From assembly GCA_963556145.1 (NCBI GenBank), contig OY744463.1, positions 5,332,001 to 5,396,000 of the forward strand: 64,000 bases of DNA, in the 5' to 3' direction. Below the pieces are notes generated by a model. That model saw only the letters and a program-made list of their open reading frames with translations. It was not told the origin of the DNA and searched no databases. Both the position numbers and the translations under genes were made by a program. Positions 23,401 to 32,258 of the stretch are shown piece by piece (position 1 is the first letter of the stretch; every line of letters begins with the position of its first letter). Source of the DNA: Hygrocybe punicea. Lineage: Eukaryota > Basidiomycota > Agaricomycetes > Agaricales > Hygrophoraceae.

Positions 23401-25131
23401 CAGGAATAAGTTGTTTTCCCGAAAGATCTTCAGGACTTGTTTCGTGCGTTGTTGATTTTCCTCTAGTGATTTTGAGAAAATCAGGATATCATCCATGTAT
23501 ACCAAAAGCCAGCCTTCGCGGATTTCATAACGAAAGACATGGTTCATCAGCCGTTGGAACGTTGGTGGCGAATTCTTCAACCCGAAAAACATCACAGTTG
23601 GTTCAAAAAGACCTTTTGGAGTTAGGAAAGCAGCTTTGTGTTCATCGCCTTCCTTGATCCGAACATTATTGAAACCCCATCGAACATCGAGTTTTGTGAA
23701 GAATTTTGCGTCAGCAAGTTGATTGATGATGTCGTTAATCAACGGCAATGGATACTTGTCATCGACCGTCCATGAATTTAACCAGCGGTAATCTTGTATT
23801 GGTCGTCGTTCGGCAGCGTCCTTCTTCGATACAAAGAAGAAAGGGGACGCATAAGGTGATTTCGATGGTCGAATTCGTCCTGTTTTGAGATTATCATCGA
23901 GAAACTTGTCGAGATCTTGTTTTTCAATGGGAGATAACGGATATAACTTGCAGTCGTGGTGGTCTGGTGCATCCGGCTTCAGGGTAATTGCATGATCCCA
24001 AGGTTTCCGTGCCGGTAACTCATCAAAACCAGAGGGTTCGAAAACATCGCGATATTCATGATACGTTTCGGGAACTAGTTCTTCGAACGATTTCTCTTTC
24101 TGTTGTTTCTGTGCTTCAATCGCGAGTTCTGTTGATTTGGTCATGAATGAACAAAAATGCGCTGGGCTCATCGTTTCTTCCATCACTTGATCGAACCAAA
24201 GTGGTCGTTCCCAGACCACAGTATTGAATTCGGTTGACCGTATCGTTGATGGCTTGCCACAACCCGAAAGACATCGCGAGAACTTGATCTCGTTATCGCG
24301 CCAATCTATTTCTGGGTTATGTTTTCTGAGCCAGTCGTATCCGAGGAAAATGTCCATTTTCGCTAGCGTTGTTACCGCGAAACGAAGTAATTCTTGATGA
24401 TCCCCAAGTCGCATTTGCAACTCACAATATTCAGTGATCTGTCCTGTTTTCGGTTGTGTCCCATCGCTCATATACGAATTAAACGGGTTCACGTATGGCT
24501 TCGTGGGAATGTTATGTGCTTTGACGTAGCCGATATCGATTGCACAGATCGTACAACCACAATCGATCAAACCGGTCATGGGATATTGACGACCATCTTG
24601 AGTGACCGAGACAAAACCATGAACGAGTAACGCCATACGGAGTTCAGAGTCTTTCCGTGTTACCGCTCGTATTGGTTCGAGAGTTCGTGGTTCTTGTGAC
24701 GAATCCTGTGGCATGTTTTGTACCAACCATTGAACTGCTTCATCAATCGAACGACGATTGAGAGACAGTACTAGACCCGGTGAAATCTTCTCGGTCCATT
24801 GACCATATACATCATAATCAAGCAGGAGGTCGAGGGCATAACTCATTGTGGTTGATCGGATAGCCACAATCGTTTCCATGGCATTGAATTCGGATTCGAC
24901 CGTTGTTTTCTTCTTCGTTGTTTTGTCTTCATCTGCTGTAACATGGGTATCTCGCCACGTGTTACTTTCCTGTTTTGGCCTTGTTTCTGGTTGTTCTTTT
25001 TGTTGTCGTTTCAGGTCATTGCGGAGGTCTTTGAGTTTAGAAAATACACCATTGAATTGTTTGCATACGTGTACATCTTTCTCAAGTCGTGCGATCGTGG
25101 CCTCCTGCGCTTCACGTCGCTTTCTCAAAAA
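20251..25131 (-). CDS. pol: Gypsy Pol polyprotein (PR-RT-RH-IN-chromodomain)
   Basis: Entered from gag by a -1 shift; the codon at 25128-25126 is TTG, so it has no ATG of its own. Counting from there: an aspartic protease with GLIDCGCTICAID (about residue 186; the usual D-S/T-G is D-C-G here); reverse transcriptase with LLVYMDDILIFS (about 541); RNase H with KFIIECDASDYAIGAIL (about 690); the integrase zinc finger HHDNPTAGHPG...CTGCQQ (about 853-896); the integrase core with Asp in SVDMIGPLP, Asp in VISDRGSVF and Glu in TERMNQELE (about 924, 985, 1021); and a chromodomain HYEIEHILDS...YYLVHWLDYP...EDSWIPASE (about 1216-1262). After the chromodomain the frame stays open for about 350 more residues, Ser/Pro/Leu-rich, ending 23 nt inside the 3' LTR. 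Such a tail is not usual; it may be translated, or it may only reflect pyrimidine-rich DNA with few stops. Confidence 0.94.
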   Translation of the reverse strand, partial: FLRKRREAQEATIARLEKDVHVCKQFNGVFSKLKDLRNDLKRQQKEQPETRPKQESNTWRDTHVTADEDKTTKKKTTVESEFNAMETIVAIRSTTMSYALDLLLDYDVYGQWTEKISPGLVLSLNRRSIDEAVQWLVQNMPQDSSQEPRTLEPIRAVTRKDSELRMALLVHGFVSVTQDGRQYPMTGLIDCGCTICAIDIGYVKAHNIPTKPYVNPFNSYMSDGTQPKTGQITEYCELQMRLGDHQELLRFAVTTLAKMDIFLGYDWLRKHNPEIDWRDNEIKFSRCLSGCGKPSTIRSTEFNTVVWERPLWFDQVMEETMSPAHFCSFMTKSTELAIEAQKQQKEKSFEELVPETYHEYRDVFEPSGFDELPARKPWDHAITLKPDAPDHHDCKLYPLSPIEKQDLDKFLDDNLKTGRIRPSKSPYASPFFFVSKKDAAERRPIQDYRWLNSWTVDDKYPLPLINDIINQLADAKFFTKLDVRWGFNNVRIKEGDEHKAAFLTPKGLFEPTVMFFGLKNSPPTFQRLMNHVFRYEIREGWLLVYMDDILIFSKSLEENQQRTKQVLKIFRENNLFLKPKKCTFDKPKVDYLGLIVGDGQVQMDPVKTNAITAWPVPTNLTELQRFIGFLNFYRRFVENFSQIAAPLHRLTGKAKWDWTEEQQNAFDRLKTIITTDPILVLPVPHKKFIIECDASDYAIGAILSQEQSDGLFRPVAYMSTTMSPAERNYQIFDKELLAIIRSFEEWRHFLLGAKEQIDVFTDHRNLEYYRKPQDLTRRQARWIAFLQDYNFRLLYRKGSQNKKADLLSRRVDHKPKEMDNKGMIGLPNSLFIPPEQAIRQILHISPTNDNIIALHHDNPTAGHPGRDKTIELISRTTTWPTIREDVERYINGCTGCQQNKPRRGKQLGQLFPHDVPPYNWHTISVDMIGPLPESHGFDAILVVVDKRSKHPIFIATNTTLTSEGWARLFRDHVFKRFGMPRFVISDRGSVFVSRFITELYSLIGIKERPTTAYHPRADGQTERMNQELEIFLRFFTNYRQDDWHEWLALAEFALANRESSAIKTSPFFATQGQHPWTGLVPDIHTPIANEAVHDFITRMKTIQQKIGEIADITKQTMKDKYDSHVKKIVFSPGDKVWLNGKNLTTDRPSKKLDNQQFGPFTVLDKIGSSSYKLKLPKTWKIFPIFNVTLLSPFRPPSSPIQQKYHLRPPPEIIDNDDHYEIEHILDSRIRRNKLYYLVHWLDYPRDEDSWIPASETAYCQDLVDDFHKLHPRAPSSLSLRYHFVPFSLSPLPSSLLSLLPLFYSLFIPTMLPSSSTVQRTTNSVNTFFLPASHTLTSMKPLPLMPLPPSLKSLPLSSPPPGLLTPPDSATSISTLAKRSVLTPFPLSIAIASHHQSLPPPSLTITTFPLRIVSLFSLPPSPAIIPLTPITSCTKTYPNLPFRIYCLFSFLSFFRSLPSSPMSASDVYLPSSPYYRLLPPRFRVPRSKRRLCDRGVRFAVDLMRPSSFGSVHPTSAIAHLGVDPFFAPRSFYSVRPIGPPPPAVPPTVPVWFTDDPVDPYREFIDCAAVYDSVFPPVNRDDSPCSGGIVTFYPNLTPASLPCMIPSSHRLIGTIPLVPGVLLRFTPI

Positions 25132-26138
25132 CCCTCTTGCTTCAATTTCAACGCCGTCAACTCATCCATCAATGCGGCAATCCGGGCGTCTTTGCCATCG
25201 TCTTGCTGTTGTTTCGGTGTTTGTTGAACGGTTTCCATAGAACGAATCTGTTGCCGTCCTTGTTGTTCCGGACAGTTACGTGAGATGTGTCCGGGTTGTC
25301 GACATTTAAAACAAATTCCTTTCTTCATAAAATCCAACCGTTGTTCATCCGTCAAGCGAGTAAATGTTTGCCGTTGAGGTAACGTTTGCCGTTTATCGAT
25401 GTCCATCGGGACAGATTCCGACTGTGGGCGAGGTACTGATGTTTGTTGTGTTCGAGGAGTAGTCGATGTGGTTGCTGCGTTTGGATTGTATCGTGTTTTT
25501 GTGGGTAGATTCATCGATCGTACTTGTTCCTGACGACGTCGCCATTGTTGATCAAGTCTGACCGTTTGTTCGCGCCATTCCTCGATGGTAGTTGGGATCA
25601 TCATCCCAGTATAGATTTGATCGATCAATGGTTTGTTCATGTGGAGTTCGACGAGTTGAATGAGATAACTCTCGTTGAACATTTCGCTCAGCCCAGCAAG
25701 ACGTCGGAGAGTATCAAACTCGATCCAGAATTCGTCTGCTGTCATTTTTCCTTGACGTAAGTCGTTTAACTTCGTCAATGCGTCCTTCTTCTGATCCGGT
25801 TTTTCAAAGTGGCGTCTAAATTCCTTCGTGAAGTCATCCAGACTTCCGAAGTTGACGGGGTCGTGCTGCAAGGCAATGTCGACGTACTCGTCCGCCCATC
25901 GTCCGGCGAGTCCGCCTTGCAAATACGAGAGGATAAAAAGGATTTGTTTCTCCTCTGAATCGAAAGCGGTTCTGTTTGCTCGGATATAGATATGGGCACT
26001 TCGGAGGAACGTTTTGAATCCCACCTTGTTTCCATCGTATTTAGCCGGCGGAGCGATATGAGATTTGGGAGATGACGGGGCTGCGGGTGCAACAGTGGTG
26101 GTGTCTTGGACTTCATGGTTTTCTTCGGTGTCTGACAT
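25125..26138 (-). CDS. gag: Gypsy Gag protein
   Basis: 337-residue capsid/nucleocapsid protein starting at the ATG at 26138, about 250 bp after the 5' LTR. The middle matches the retrotransposon Gag domain (YDGNKVGFKTFLRSAHIYIR, ILFILSYLQGGLAGRWADEY, FTKEFRRHFEKPDQK). Near the end there is one CCHC zinc knuckle, CFKCRQPGHISRNC, which binds the element RNA. The stop TGA (25127-25125) directly follows the slippery heptamer that gives access to pol. No damage was seen. Confidence 0.95.
   Translation of the reverse strand: MSDTEENHEVQDTTTVAPAAPSSPKSHIAPPAKYDGNKVGFKTFLRSAHIYIRANRTAFDSEEKQILFILSYLQGGLAGRWADEYVDIALQHDPVNFGSLDDFTKEFRRHFEKPDQKKDALTKLNDLRQGKMTADEFWIEFDTLRRLAGLSEMFNESYLIQLVELHMNKPLIDQIYTGMMIPTTIEEWREQTVRLDQQWRRRQEQVRSMNLPTKTRYNPNAATTSTTPRTQQTSVPRPQSESVPMDIDKRQTLPQRQTFTRLTDEQRLDFMKKGICFKCRQPGHISRNCPEQQGRQQIRSMETVQQTPKQQQDDGKDARIAALMDELTALKLKQEGF
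25128..25134 (-). promoter_or_regulatory. Programmed -1 frameshift heptamer, gag-pol
   Basis: On the minus strand the gag codons GAG GGT TTT TGA contain G_GGT_TTT, which fits the X_XXY_YYZ slippery pattern. Slipping back by one base reads GGG TTT TTG AGA, which is the pol frame. The pol frame is open from only about 25161, so the overlap is about 35 nt and the heptamer abuts the gag stop. I did not find a clear downstream pseudoknot by eye. Confidence 0.8.
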
Positions 26139-26371
26139 TCTGGTGTGTATGTGTGTTTGATGGTGAAGAGCAAGTGTTGAAGCAGAAAATGATGGCGGGG
26201 GGAAAGACGGGGGTCGGAAGGTAGTCTGTTCTGCGACGTAGTGGTCGAAATCGTCGTCAGAAGAATCTGACGTCTCGGGTGCAAGGTGGTATTCGTCGTC
26301 GTGTTCCCAGTTTGGGGTTCGGTATCGTCGAGGTTCCAGGTTGTTTTGGTTCGTTGTCGGGGGAGTAGAGA

Positions 26372-26382
26372 AAGTTTAGTAT
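26372..26382 (-). promoter_or_regulatory. Primer-binding site, self-priming type
   Basis: Two bases inside the 5' LTR, the minus strand reads ATACTAAACTT. It does not start with TGG and so does not look like a tRNA 3'-end site. It is exactly complementary over 11 nt to AAGTTTAGTAT in the LTR (minus strand, 26533-26523), where transcription is predicted to begin. The bases on either side do not match, so the complementarity is just 11 nt, the length used by Tf1 of fission yeast. Confidence 0.75.
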
Positions 26383-26384
26383 TA

Positions 26385-26945
26385 TGTTACGGATCGCTGT
26401 TCTTATAGCGGACTCCGGCAACAAGGAACCAAACGAGGATGTATAGGAAAGAAAGCGAGTACAAACGGATGAAAGAGGAGAGATATCTGGGTTTCGTGAT
26501 AGCGATCGGGGGAAGAGTAGCTATACTAAACTTAAGGATACTGACTATGAATGTCCTTGATTATATACTGGTAAACAACTTCAGGGTCGGCTTCTTCATC
26601 ATGCGTGGCTGCGTGGAGGATAAGCTCCGGGATGAACGGCGTCTTGCTTGGCTTCGTGGTCTGTGCGTTTTGGGGTGCCAACGAGGTGGCCAACGGCTGT
26701 GTTGTAGGTCCGGTGTCAGCACGCAGCTGATCCGATGATTATGTTGCGCGGTGTTATTGAGTGCTTGTATCAACGTGTATGATGTATCGGCGGTGATCGG
26801 TTGATGGGGGTAATCATGAGGATTGGGGTCTCGTTGTCGATTGTCTTCGATGATGTTCCGGACCCAGGTTATGACATTGTCTTGTGATATTGAGTCAGGG
26901 ACGTCGGGGTCGGAAGCGGGGGTTAAATCGGGGTAAAACGTAACA
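26385..26945 (-). repeat. 5' LTR of the gypsy element
   Basis: 561 bp; carries the promoter. Next to it lies the right copy of the ACAAG target duplication (26946-26950). Confidence 0.96.
26523..26567 (-). promoter_or_regulatory. LTR promoter: TATA box and predicted RNA start
   Basis: The minus strand carries TATATAA at 26567-26561, and the word AAGTTTAGTAT begins at 26533, about 30 bp downstream, the usual TATA-to-start distance. An RNA starting there would have a 5' end complementary to the primer-binding site. The start position is inferred. Confidence 0.65.
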
Positions 26946-27778
26946 ACAAGCAAACGAGATACTACGCGAACAGGAAGCCGCCGAACAGCGAGCATTACTG
27001 CTCGCTCAAGAACAGGAGGCCCTCGGTAAGGACACGATGAAGAAGAATAAGACGAAATACATCCCAATACCCGATCGACCAATGCCCACCATCGCGCCGG
27101 TCTTCGCCTCCAACTATGCCACCAAAATGATGGAAAAAGGCCAATATATTGAATTATGGTACTACACCAACGACGGCCTAGATGACGCCATAAAAACTAG
27201 CACGACAGTAGATGACGATGCTATGGCAATTTCCCGAAACCCCGATGGATCCACTTCTTGGGTCACCGCGGCAGCCGCCCGTCACTCCAAAAAGCCGTCG
27301 ACGACAAAGACATACCATGGGAGGACTTCTGTCAAGCTGTACCCAGAATGATACTAGCCATGGAAGCAGCAGAATGGCCTGCTGAGCGCGTCATCATGCT
27401 CGCCACCTTCTGGGGCAACTTGCAGGTCCATGAATTCAGGTCCTCCCGTGACACATTAGACCAGAAGGTGCTCCTGCTTTACCAAGCCAGACAACGCCGA
27501 CTATGGCACCTCGCCATACCCTCGCCACGAGGTGCATATAACATTGCCGTCATTAAGGAAGACATCATGCGCAAAACCAGGGAAGAAGTTTATTGGGAAG
27601 ATCGCAGAACCAGAGACAATGAGAGGGACTTCTGCGTAAGTCTCCCTCCCATACCTGTTTCCCATTCATCAGCTAATCAAGATTCTCCGCTCTATTCCAC
27701 GAACATCGCCCATTACCCGCCACTCGCACCCCCATATTGCATGCGCCCGCGTTATGCCATCCGTGCCCCCGTTTGCAC

Positions 27779-27897
27779 GCATGCTCCTGTTTTGCACCAC
27801 GCATGCTCCTACTTTGCACCATGCATGCTTCTACTTTGCACCACGCATGCTCCTACTTTGCACCACGCATGCTCCTGTTTTGCACCATGCATGCTCC
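27779..27897 (+). repeat. 22-bp minisatellite inside an intron
   Basis: About five units of TTTGCACCACGCATGCTCCT-type sequence, alternating CACG/CATG and TACT/TGTT. Each has the palindrome GCATGC. It lies in the 289-bp intron (27636-27924) of the split gene and accounts for its unusual length. Confidence 0.85.
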
Positions 27898-28131
27898 CCG
27901 TCTTAACCCCCCCTTTGACAACAGGCTGACCAACGAATTGGCTTAACACAAAGGACAGGTCCCAGCACCCCTTCCCACCATAATCGAGACTACAAACGGC
28001 CTGATGGCGCCTGGCGACGATCCGCCTCACCAGTCCATCACCGTCTGACAACAGACGAAGACTACTCGGAAGAGAGCCCACCGCCTAATGATTGGGAGTC
28101 CACTTCGCTCGACGCGTCGCTGGGCTCCTAA

Positions 28132-28601
28132 AATATGGGAATCGCAGCTCATCGGACTCCTCGTTTAAGTCTGGACCTTGGTTTCGGGTTTGAAAAAACC
28201 TCTGCGTGTTTTTTCCCCCAAAAAGAAGATTGCTATTCTGTAATCACAACTCTCTCCATATACCCTCAAAATTGACCAAAACTATAGCCTGCACGAACAT
28301 AGAGGGAATTATTAGCTGAGGTTCTTTGTCGGAGACTCAGATTTCGGGATCTCCCTGAAAACTCATATCGGATATTCAAATTATGGTACTCAGTATGCGC
28401 AAGGCTTGGCAGGAGCCTGGGTGTTATGAACGGCGAGGATTATGCCTATTTTTGGGACATAATCCGCTGCGTCGAAATTGGAGTGATGCGACATAACACT
28501 GATGCACAGCATCCACCACATATTTATCTGTCGTGAAGAGGCTGATTTTGCCAAGTTCAAGTTGCATGCTCGACACGAGCTGCAACCTCATCCAACCAGC
28601 C
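28132..28601. other. Intergenic stretch upstream of membrane-protein gene
   Basis: Lies between the stop at 28131 and the ATG at 28602. No coding sequence was recognised; it probably holds the promoter of the next gene. Confidence 0.4.
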
Positions 28602-29896
28602 ATGAAGTTGCGTTGGCTTTCATCCTTCACCCTCTTCCCCTCCGTCTTCGCAGCGTTTGTCAATATATCCATTGACAACAAATATGGCGATCCATCAACC
28701 GGCGCACAGTTCATATACTCACCCAACGGTGCTTGGTTCGACGAGCCAAGGTGTCTCGGTTGCAAGGTTCACCCCGACCCCTCCATGGCCTATAAAGGTA
28801 CCTGGATCGATGGCACGTTCGACTCTCAACCGGGAAGCAATCGCTTTCCAAATACGGTTCTGACAGCTTCCGTCAACTTCACTGGTGGGTGGCTTGAATT
28901 TTTGCAGTTAACTTTTGTGAATTAATAATGTCTTGCTCAGGTACGGCCGTCTACGTGTTCTGCATCACGGCCAATGCCATTAACAAACCCAATCTGATGT
29001 TCTTTCTGGACGGCGACCTAGTGGGTTCTTTCGTCGGAGTTCCAGATGGGCCTTCTACTAGTACCTTCGACTACAACGTCCCTGTCTATGTCAACGTGTC
29101 ACTACCGGCGGGAATGCACGCTCTGACCATGCAGAATGGCGTCGTCAATGGCCCAAAGTCACTCGTCCTCTTCGATTATCTCACTTATTCGTAAGTGGCA
29201 GACAATTCATTCACAGAAACCTTCAACCCATCGCAACCCAGGTTTGATAATGATTCGTCTCCCCCAACAACGGGTCTCCCTTTCCCAACCCCATCTTCCG
29301 TATCGTCTGGATCGCTTGTCTCTCCGACATCACGCAGGAGAGTCCTGGCTATCATGTTAGGCACGATAGGTGGCTTATTTATCCTCGCCATCAGTGTCTT
29401 ATTCCGTCATCGTCTATTAAAGAGAAAGACTTTCCCTAATACGTTTCTTAAATTTCCCGGCACCCGCTTCTTTCGAAGACGCAGCATTTCACCGGTACAG
29501 GATGCCGACCGCCCTTCTTTCGACCCAAGTCTCCTCATTCAGAAGACGTCTCCGACCCCCTTGCCCTTCTCGAGCCCGATGTTACCAAGATATGTCACAC
29601 CCGCTTTTAGCAACCGCATCTCTTTGCCTGTGTACCGGAATGAAGGCCCTCTGGTACCTCAACGACGCCAGGAAACTGAAAGTAGTCATGGGGGAGGTCC
29701 AAGACCGGTCTCGATGGGTGTTCCAGAACAGCGAATAACCAGTGGGTTCGTTAATAATGTGCATCAACAACAGAGCAAGGTATCCGAGGAGGTCGATTTG
29801 TCGTCCCAGTATGACCATTCGTCAAATAGTCATGTCCTCCCGACACCGACTGTGCTTCCTCGAGCACCTCGGCGTTTCACTGTGAGGAACAAGTAA
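28602..29896 (+). CDS. Secreted/single-pass type I membrane protein, agaric-specific
   Basis: The ATG at 28602 gives a signal peptide (MKLRWLSSFTLFPSVFAAF). Three exons are joined at introns about 28885-28940 and 29193-29198 or a similar short junction. The outer part (FVNISIDNKYGDPSTGAQFI, FVGVPDGPSTSTFDY, PVYVNVSLPAGMHALTMQ) looks like the beta-sandwich domain common in agaricomycete cell-surface proteins. It is followed by a Ser/Thr/Pro stalk, one membrane helix (VLAIMLGTIGGLFILAISVL, about 29345-29405) and a basic stop-transfer segment, then a cytoplasmic tail rich in Ser/Pro ending RRFTVRNK. The function is unknown. The last 443 bp of the coding region are inside the 580-bp segment duplicated at 39487. 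ARP5 normally starts only about 124 bp beyond this stop. Confidence 0.75.
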
Positions 29897-30033
29897 CAAA
29901 GTCCGGGGATCTGCAGTTTGACGGAGTCATTTAGGCCAACGTCATGTTTAAGGGTATATCGAGTTCAATAAAATATTTTGCTTACACAAGCATTACTGGC
30001 CTGGCCTGGCAAATCCACCATGGCTTTGGTAAC
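29454..30033 (+). repeat. 580-bp direct repeat, left copy
   Basis: Identical to 39487-40066 except for one base (29838 T, 39871 C). It covers the end of the membrane-protein gene, its 3' flank, and the first 14 bases of ARP5 (ATGGCTTTGGTAAC). This left copy is continuous with the membrane-protein gene; its ARP5 start is cut off by the insert. Confidence 0.97.
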
Positions 30034-30454
30034 TAGGGGTCAACGCGTGGCCGCGTCTTCCAGGGACCTTGCTTGTTGAACCAGAGATGTTCAGGCCTCG
30101 CCTAACACCTTGTCTGAAATCTGACTGACTGTATTGAACCACTCTCAAGATCCGTCTTGACCAGTATTGTCGCTCTGCATCCCCATTTTTTTATTGATTC
30201 CAATATCAGCTGTTTTTTCAAACACACATGCGCAGCGCATCGTCTCTCGTATCGTACATTGAGTCTGTGCGATCCTACATTGAGTCCCCCAACCTACCCC
30301 TTCGTGTTCTTCTTCCCCCCCTTACGCTCCTTGTCCCTGTCCCCTGCCCCCACGGGCACCTGTGGCCCCACCACGTCCCCTGCCTGGCCAGAAGAGTCCT
30401 TGCCATCCATAACGCCTGCAACACGTCAGCAACCAGTCAGCGTGCCATATCCAC

Positions 30455-31598
30455 TCATGAACCTAATCCTCTAGCAATGCCTGGCGACGGCTTTGGCCTG
30501 TATGGGCCCTCCTCCAAATTCTTCTGCTTATAAACTGACACCGGCTTCGGAGCCCCGGCCCTCAACACCACCACCTGCTCGAACACCCCAGTAAACGAAT
30601 TTACAGCAGCTTCCCCCGACCCGATGTGGAAATGCTCCAACCGGAAGTGTACCTCCACCAAAGCCTCACGCATGACAGTATTCGCCTACAACGGTCCCAC
30701 GTAACTGTTGTCTTCCCGATACAGCCTCATCGGACACACCTCATACTCATATTTGGCCCTCTTGAAGGCTTCACCAAACTCCTCTGGCACCGGCCACCCT
30801 TGCGTCAGCGCATCCACCTCCTCTACACAAGCCACTGCCATTAACATACCTCCCAGGTAACTTTTCGACTCACTCACCGCGTTCCCCTTCCTCCAAGCCC
30901 CCTCCACCTGTCCCCTCTTCCCCCCCCACCGTAAACTGAATTCTCCTCAATATCGGATGCACCTGCGTATGGATTCACACATATTCAGTCCAGGACATCG
31001 CCAGAAAACATACCCGTCTCTCGAAAACCGGCGACCCGAACCTCAGATTCGTGGAAATCCCTTCCTCAATTACCAGGTTCCGCACGTTCCCCGTCCTCGC
31101 AATGGACGCCTGCAGTTTTTTGATGTTGAGCAACGCCTTGTCATATTCTCCTGCAAATGCCGAGTCGTCCAGCCGGCCCAATGTAAATTGGTACTTGGCC
31201 TTCTCTAGGGGCCCATAACGTCCGCTGTGACCACTGACCGCTCCACAATTCAGCCTGTTATCAAGCACTTTCCCCATGACAATAGCCACTAAATCATTGC
31301 CCGCCGGCTTCGCGACGAGCACATGCCCCGTTCTTTCCTGCTTCCAACCCGCACTCACAATGAAGTTGGCCGACGGCAGATAGGTTTGCAACACTGATAG
31401 CGTCCTTACGTGTTCTGCTGCATCGAAGACAGACATGATCCCACGCCAAATAGACAATGCACCCCCTTTCCCCTTATATCCCTGCCAAACCGGAAAGGTG
31501 TACTCCCGATCAACAATGGCATTTATCCACCAGCGGTGAACACCCGGTAGAGGGGTGATGAGTTTTACCTCGGAAGGCATTGCCGTATTGTAGGGCAT
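30455..31598 (-). pseudogene. Cargo gene remnant of unknown function
   Basis: Exon 1 (31598 to about 31009) reads MPYNTAMPSEVKLITPLPGV through WWINAIVDREYTFPVWQGYK to NLRFGSPVFER, then a GT...AG intron (near 31008-30960). Exon 2 continues with YLGGMLMAVACVEEVDALTQ, TQGWPVPEEFGEAFKRAKYE and EYEVCPMRLYREDNSYVGPL. An in-frame TAG (30688-30686) follows, and the same frame goes on with ANTVMREALVEVHFRLEHFH to GVFEQVVVLRAGAPKPVSVY and ends near 30455. Everything but the TAG looks conserved, so I infer a Gln-to-stop change. No known domain was recognised. The position inside the 9.45-kb insert suggests carriage by a Helitron. Confidence 0.55.
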
Positions 31599-31930
31599 GG
31601 TGAGGGGAGGGCGGATCCGAGACAGCGAAGATTGAGAGGGTGTGTCTTAGAAAGAGAGACCTTCGGTTTCGGATGGTGGAGGCCGTAAGGAAGGATATAT
31701 GTAGTGAGAGCAAGAGGGGCAGGGCGGTCAAAAACATGGACCAAAGAGGTGGGTGAAGCCTGTATTGGTGCGGAGTGGAAATTAACTCATTTGTTGTCGT
31801 TTGGCCAGTCATCGTGCATGGTCGAACAAGGTGATATTGGTGGGAGGTTTTGTTGTATTTTCTGAAAGGGGGTTCGGGTGGGTGGTCGTTGTCAGATGTT
31901 GAACGTTCAAGTTGGCTTACATGTCGGCGG

Positions 31931-32250
31931 TAGGGAAATGCAGGGATAAGGGTAAATCCTGATCCGCAGGTATCCATACTCTTAAGAGTACAAGTACGGA
32001 TACAGATTCTCGTATCCGTGGCCCTCAAAATGAGCCGGAGATCATCCAAAACGGTCAAGAATTGACTGAGATAGAGACTAAACATTGATTGGACTCTATC
32101 TCAGTCAATTCTTGACCATTTCAGGTGATCTCCAGCTCATTTTGATCGGGAATCCGTGGGTAAAATCCGTGGATATTGCATCCGTATCTGTGGGGAGTAC
32201 AAGTACGGATACAGACAAATGTATCCTGGGATTACCCCTGCATTTCCCTA
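31931..32250. mobile_element. hAT-type MITE, 320 bp
   Basis: Perfect 8-bp target duplication GTCGGCGG (31923-31930 and 32251-32258). Terminal inverted repeats start TAGGGAAATGCAGGG and end CCCTGCATTTCCCTA. Inside are repeated GTATCC/GGATAC words and a long central hairpin (about 32030-32141) containing GATCATCCAAAACGGTCAAG. An 8-bp duplication and TAG...CTA ends point to the hAT superfamily. It has no coding capacity. Confidence 0.92.
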
Positions 32251-32258
32251 GTCGGCGG

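Larger units (their letters stand above)
19713..26945 (-). mobile_element. Complete Ty3/gypsy chromodomain LTR retrotransposon
   Basis: A 7,233-bp element in minus orientation. It has 561-bp LTRs at both ends beginning TGTTACG and ending CGTAACA, a 5-bp target duplication ACAAG (19708-19712 and 26946-26950), gag, and a pol reached by a -1 frame change. Pol order is protease, reverse transcriptase, RNase H, integrase, chromodomain, which defines the chromovirus branch of Ty3/gypsy (Metaviridae-type retrotransposons). The three differences I see between the LTRs (for example GGCAACAAAG versus GGCAACAAGG) mean about 99.5 percent identity, so insertion was recent. No premature stop was seen in gag or pol, so the element may be autonomous. 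It is much richer in CpG than the older elements in this window. It sits inside the gene at 19508-28131. Confidence 0.97.
19508..28131 (+). pseudogene. Unrecognised gene split by a Ty3/gypsy insertion
   Basis: The ATG at 19508 starts MNRIQFDPALLQCPDF and reads to the codon before the insertion (QNDIAAQ, 19712). Beyond the element, from 26951, the frame resumes exactly (ANEILREQEAAEQRA) after removal of one ACAAG target copy, so the empty site restores the frame. The protein continues with PIPDRPMPTIAPVFASNYA, MMEKGQYIELWYYTNDGLDD, then a single-base frameshift near 27283-27295, then DDKDIPWEDFCQAVPRMIL and FWGNLQVHEFRSSRDTL. An intron at 27636-27924 is followed by a last exon ending TAA at 28129-28131. 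I do not recognise the family; its gag-like layout (charged helix, compact middle, Ser/Arg-rich tail) could mean it is itself from a mobile element. The insertion and the frameshift together make it non-functional here. Confidence 0.75.

Noticed and set aside
25126..25128. Start codon of pol overlapping the gag stop (ATGA-type reinitiation)
   Set aside because: The codon is TTG on the minus strand, not ATG. A -1 frameshift on GGGTTTT explains the junction better.
27779..27897. CRISPR-like array of 22-bp repeats
   Set aside because: Fungal intron, with units directly adjacent and no unique spacers; it is a minisatellite.
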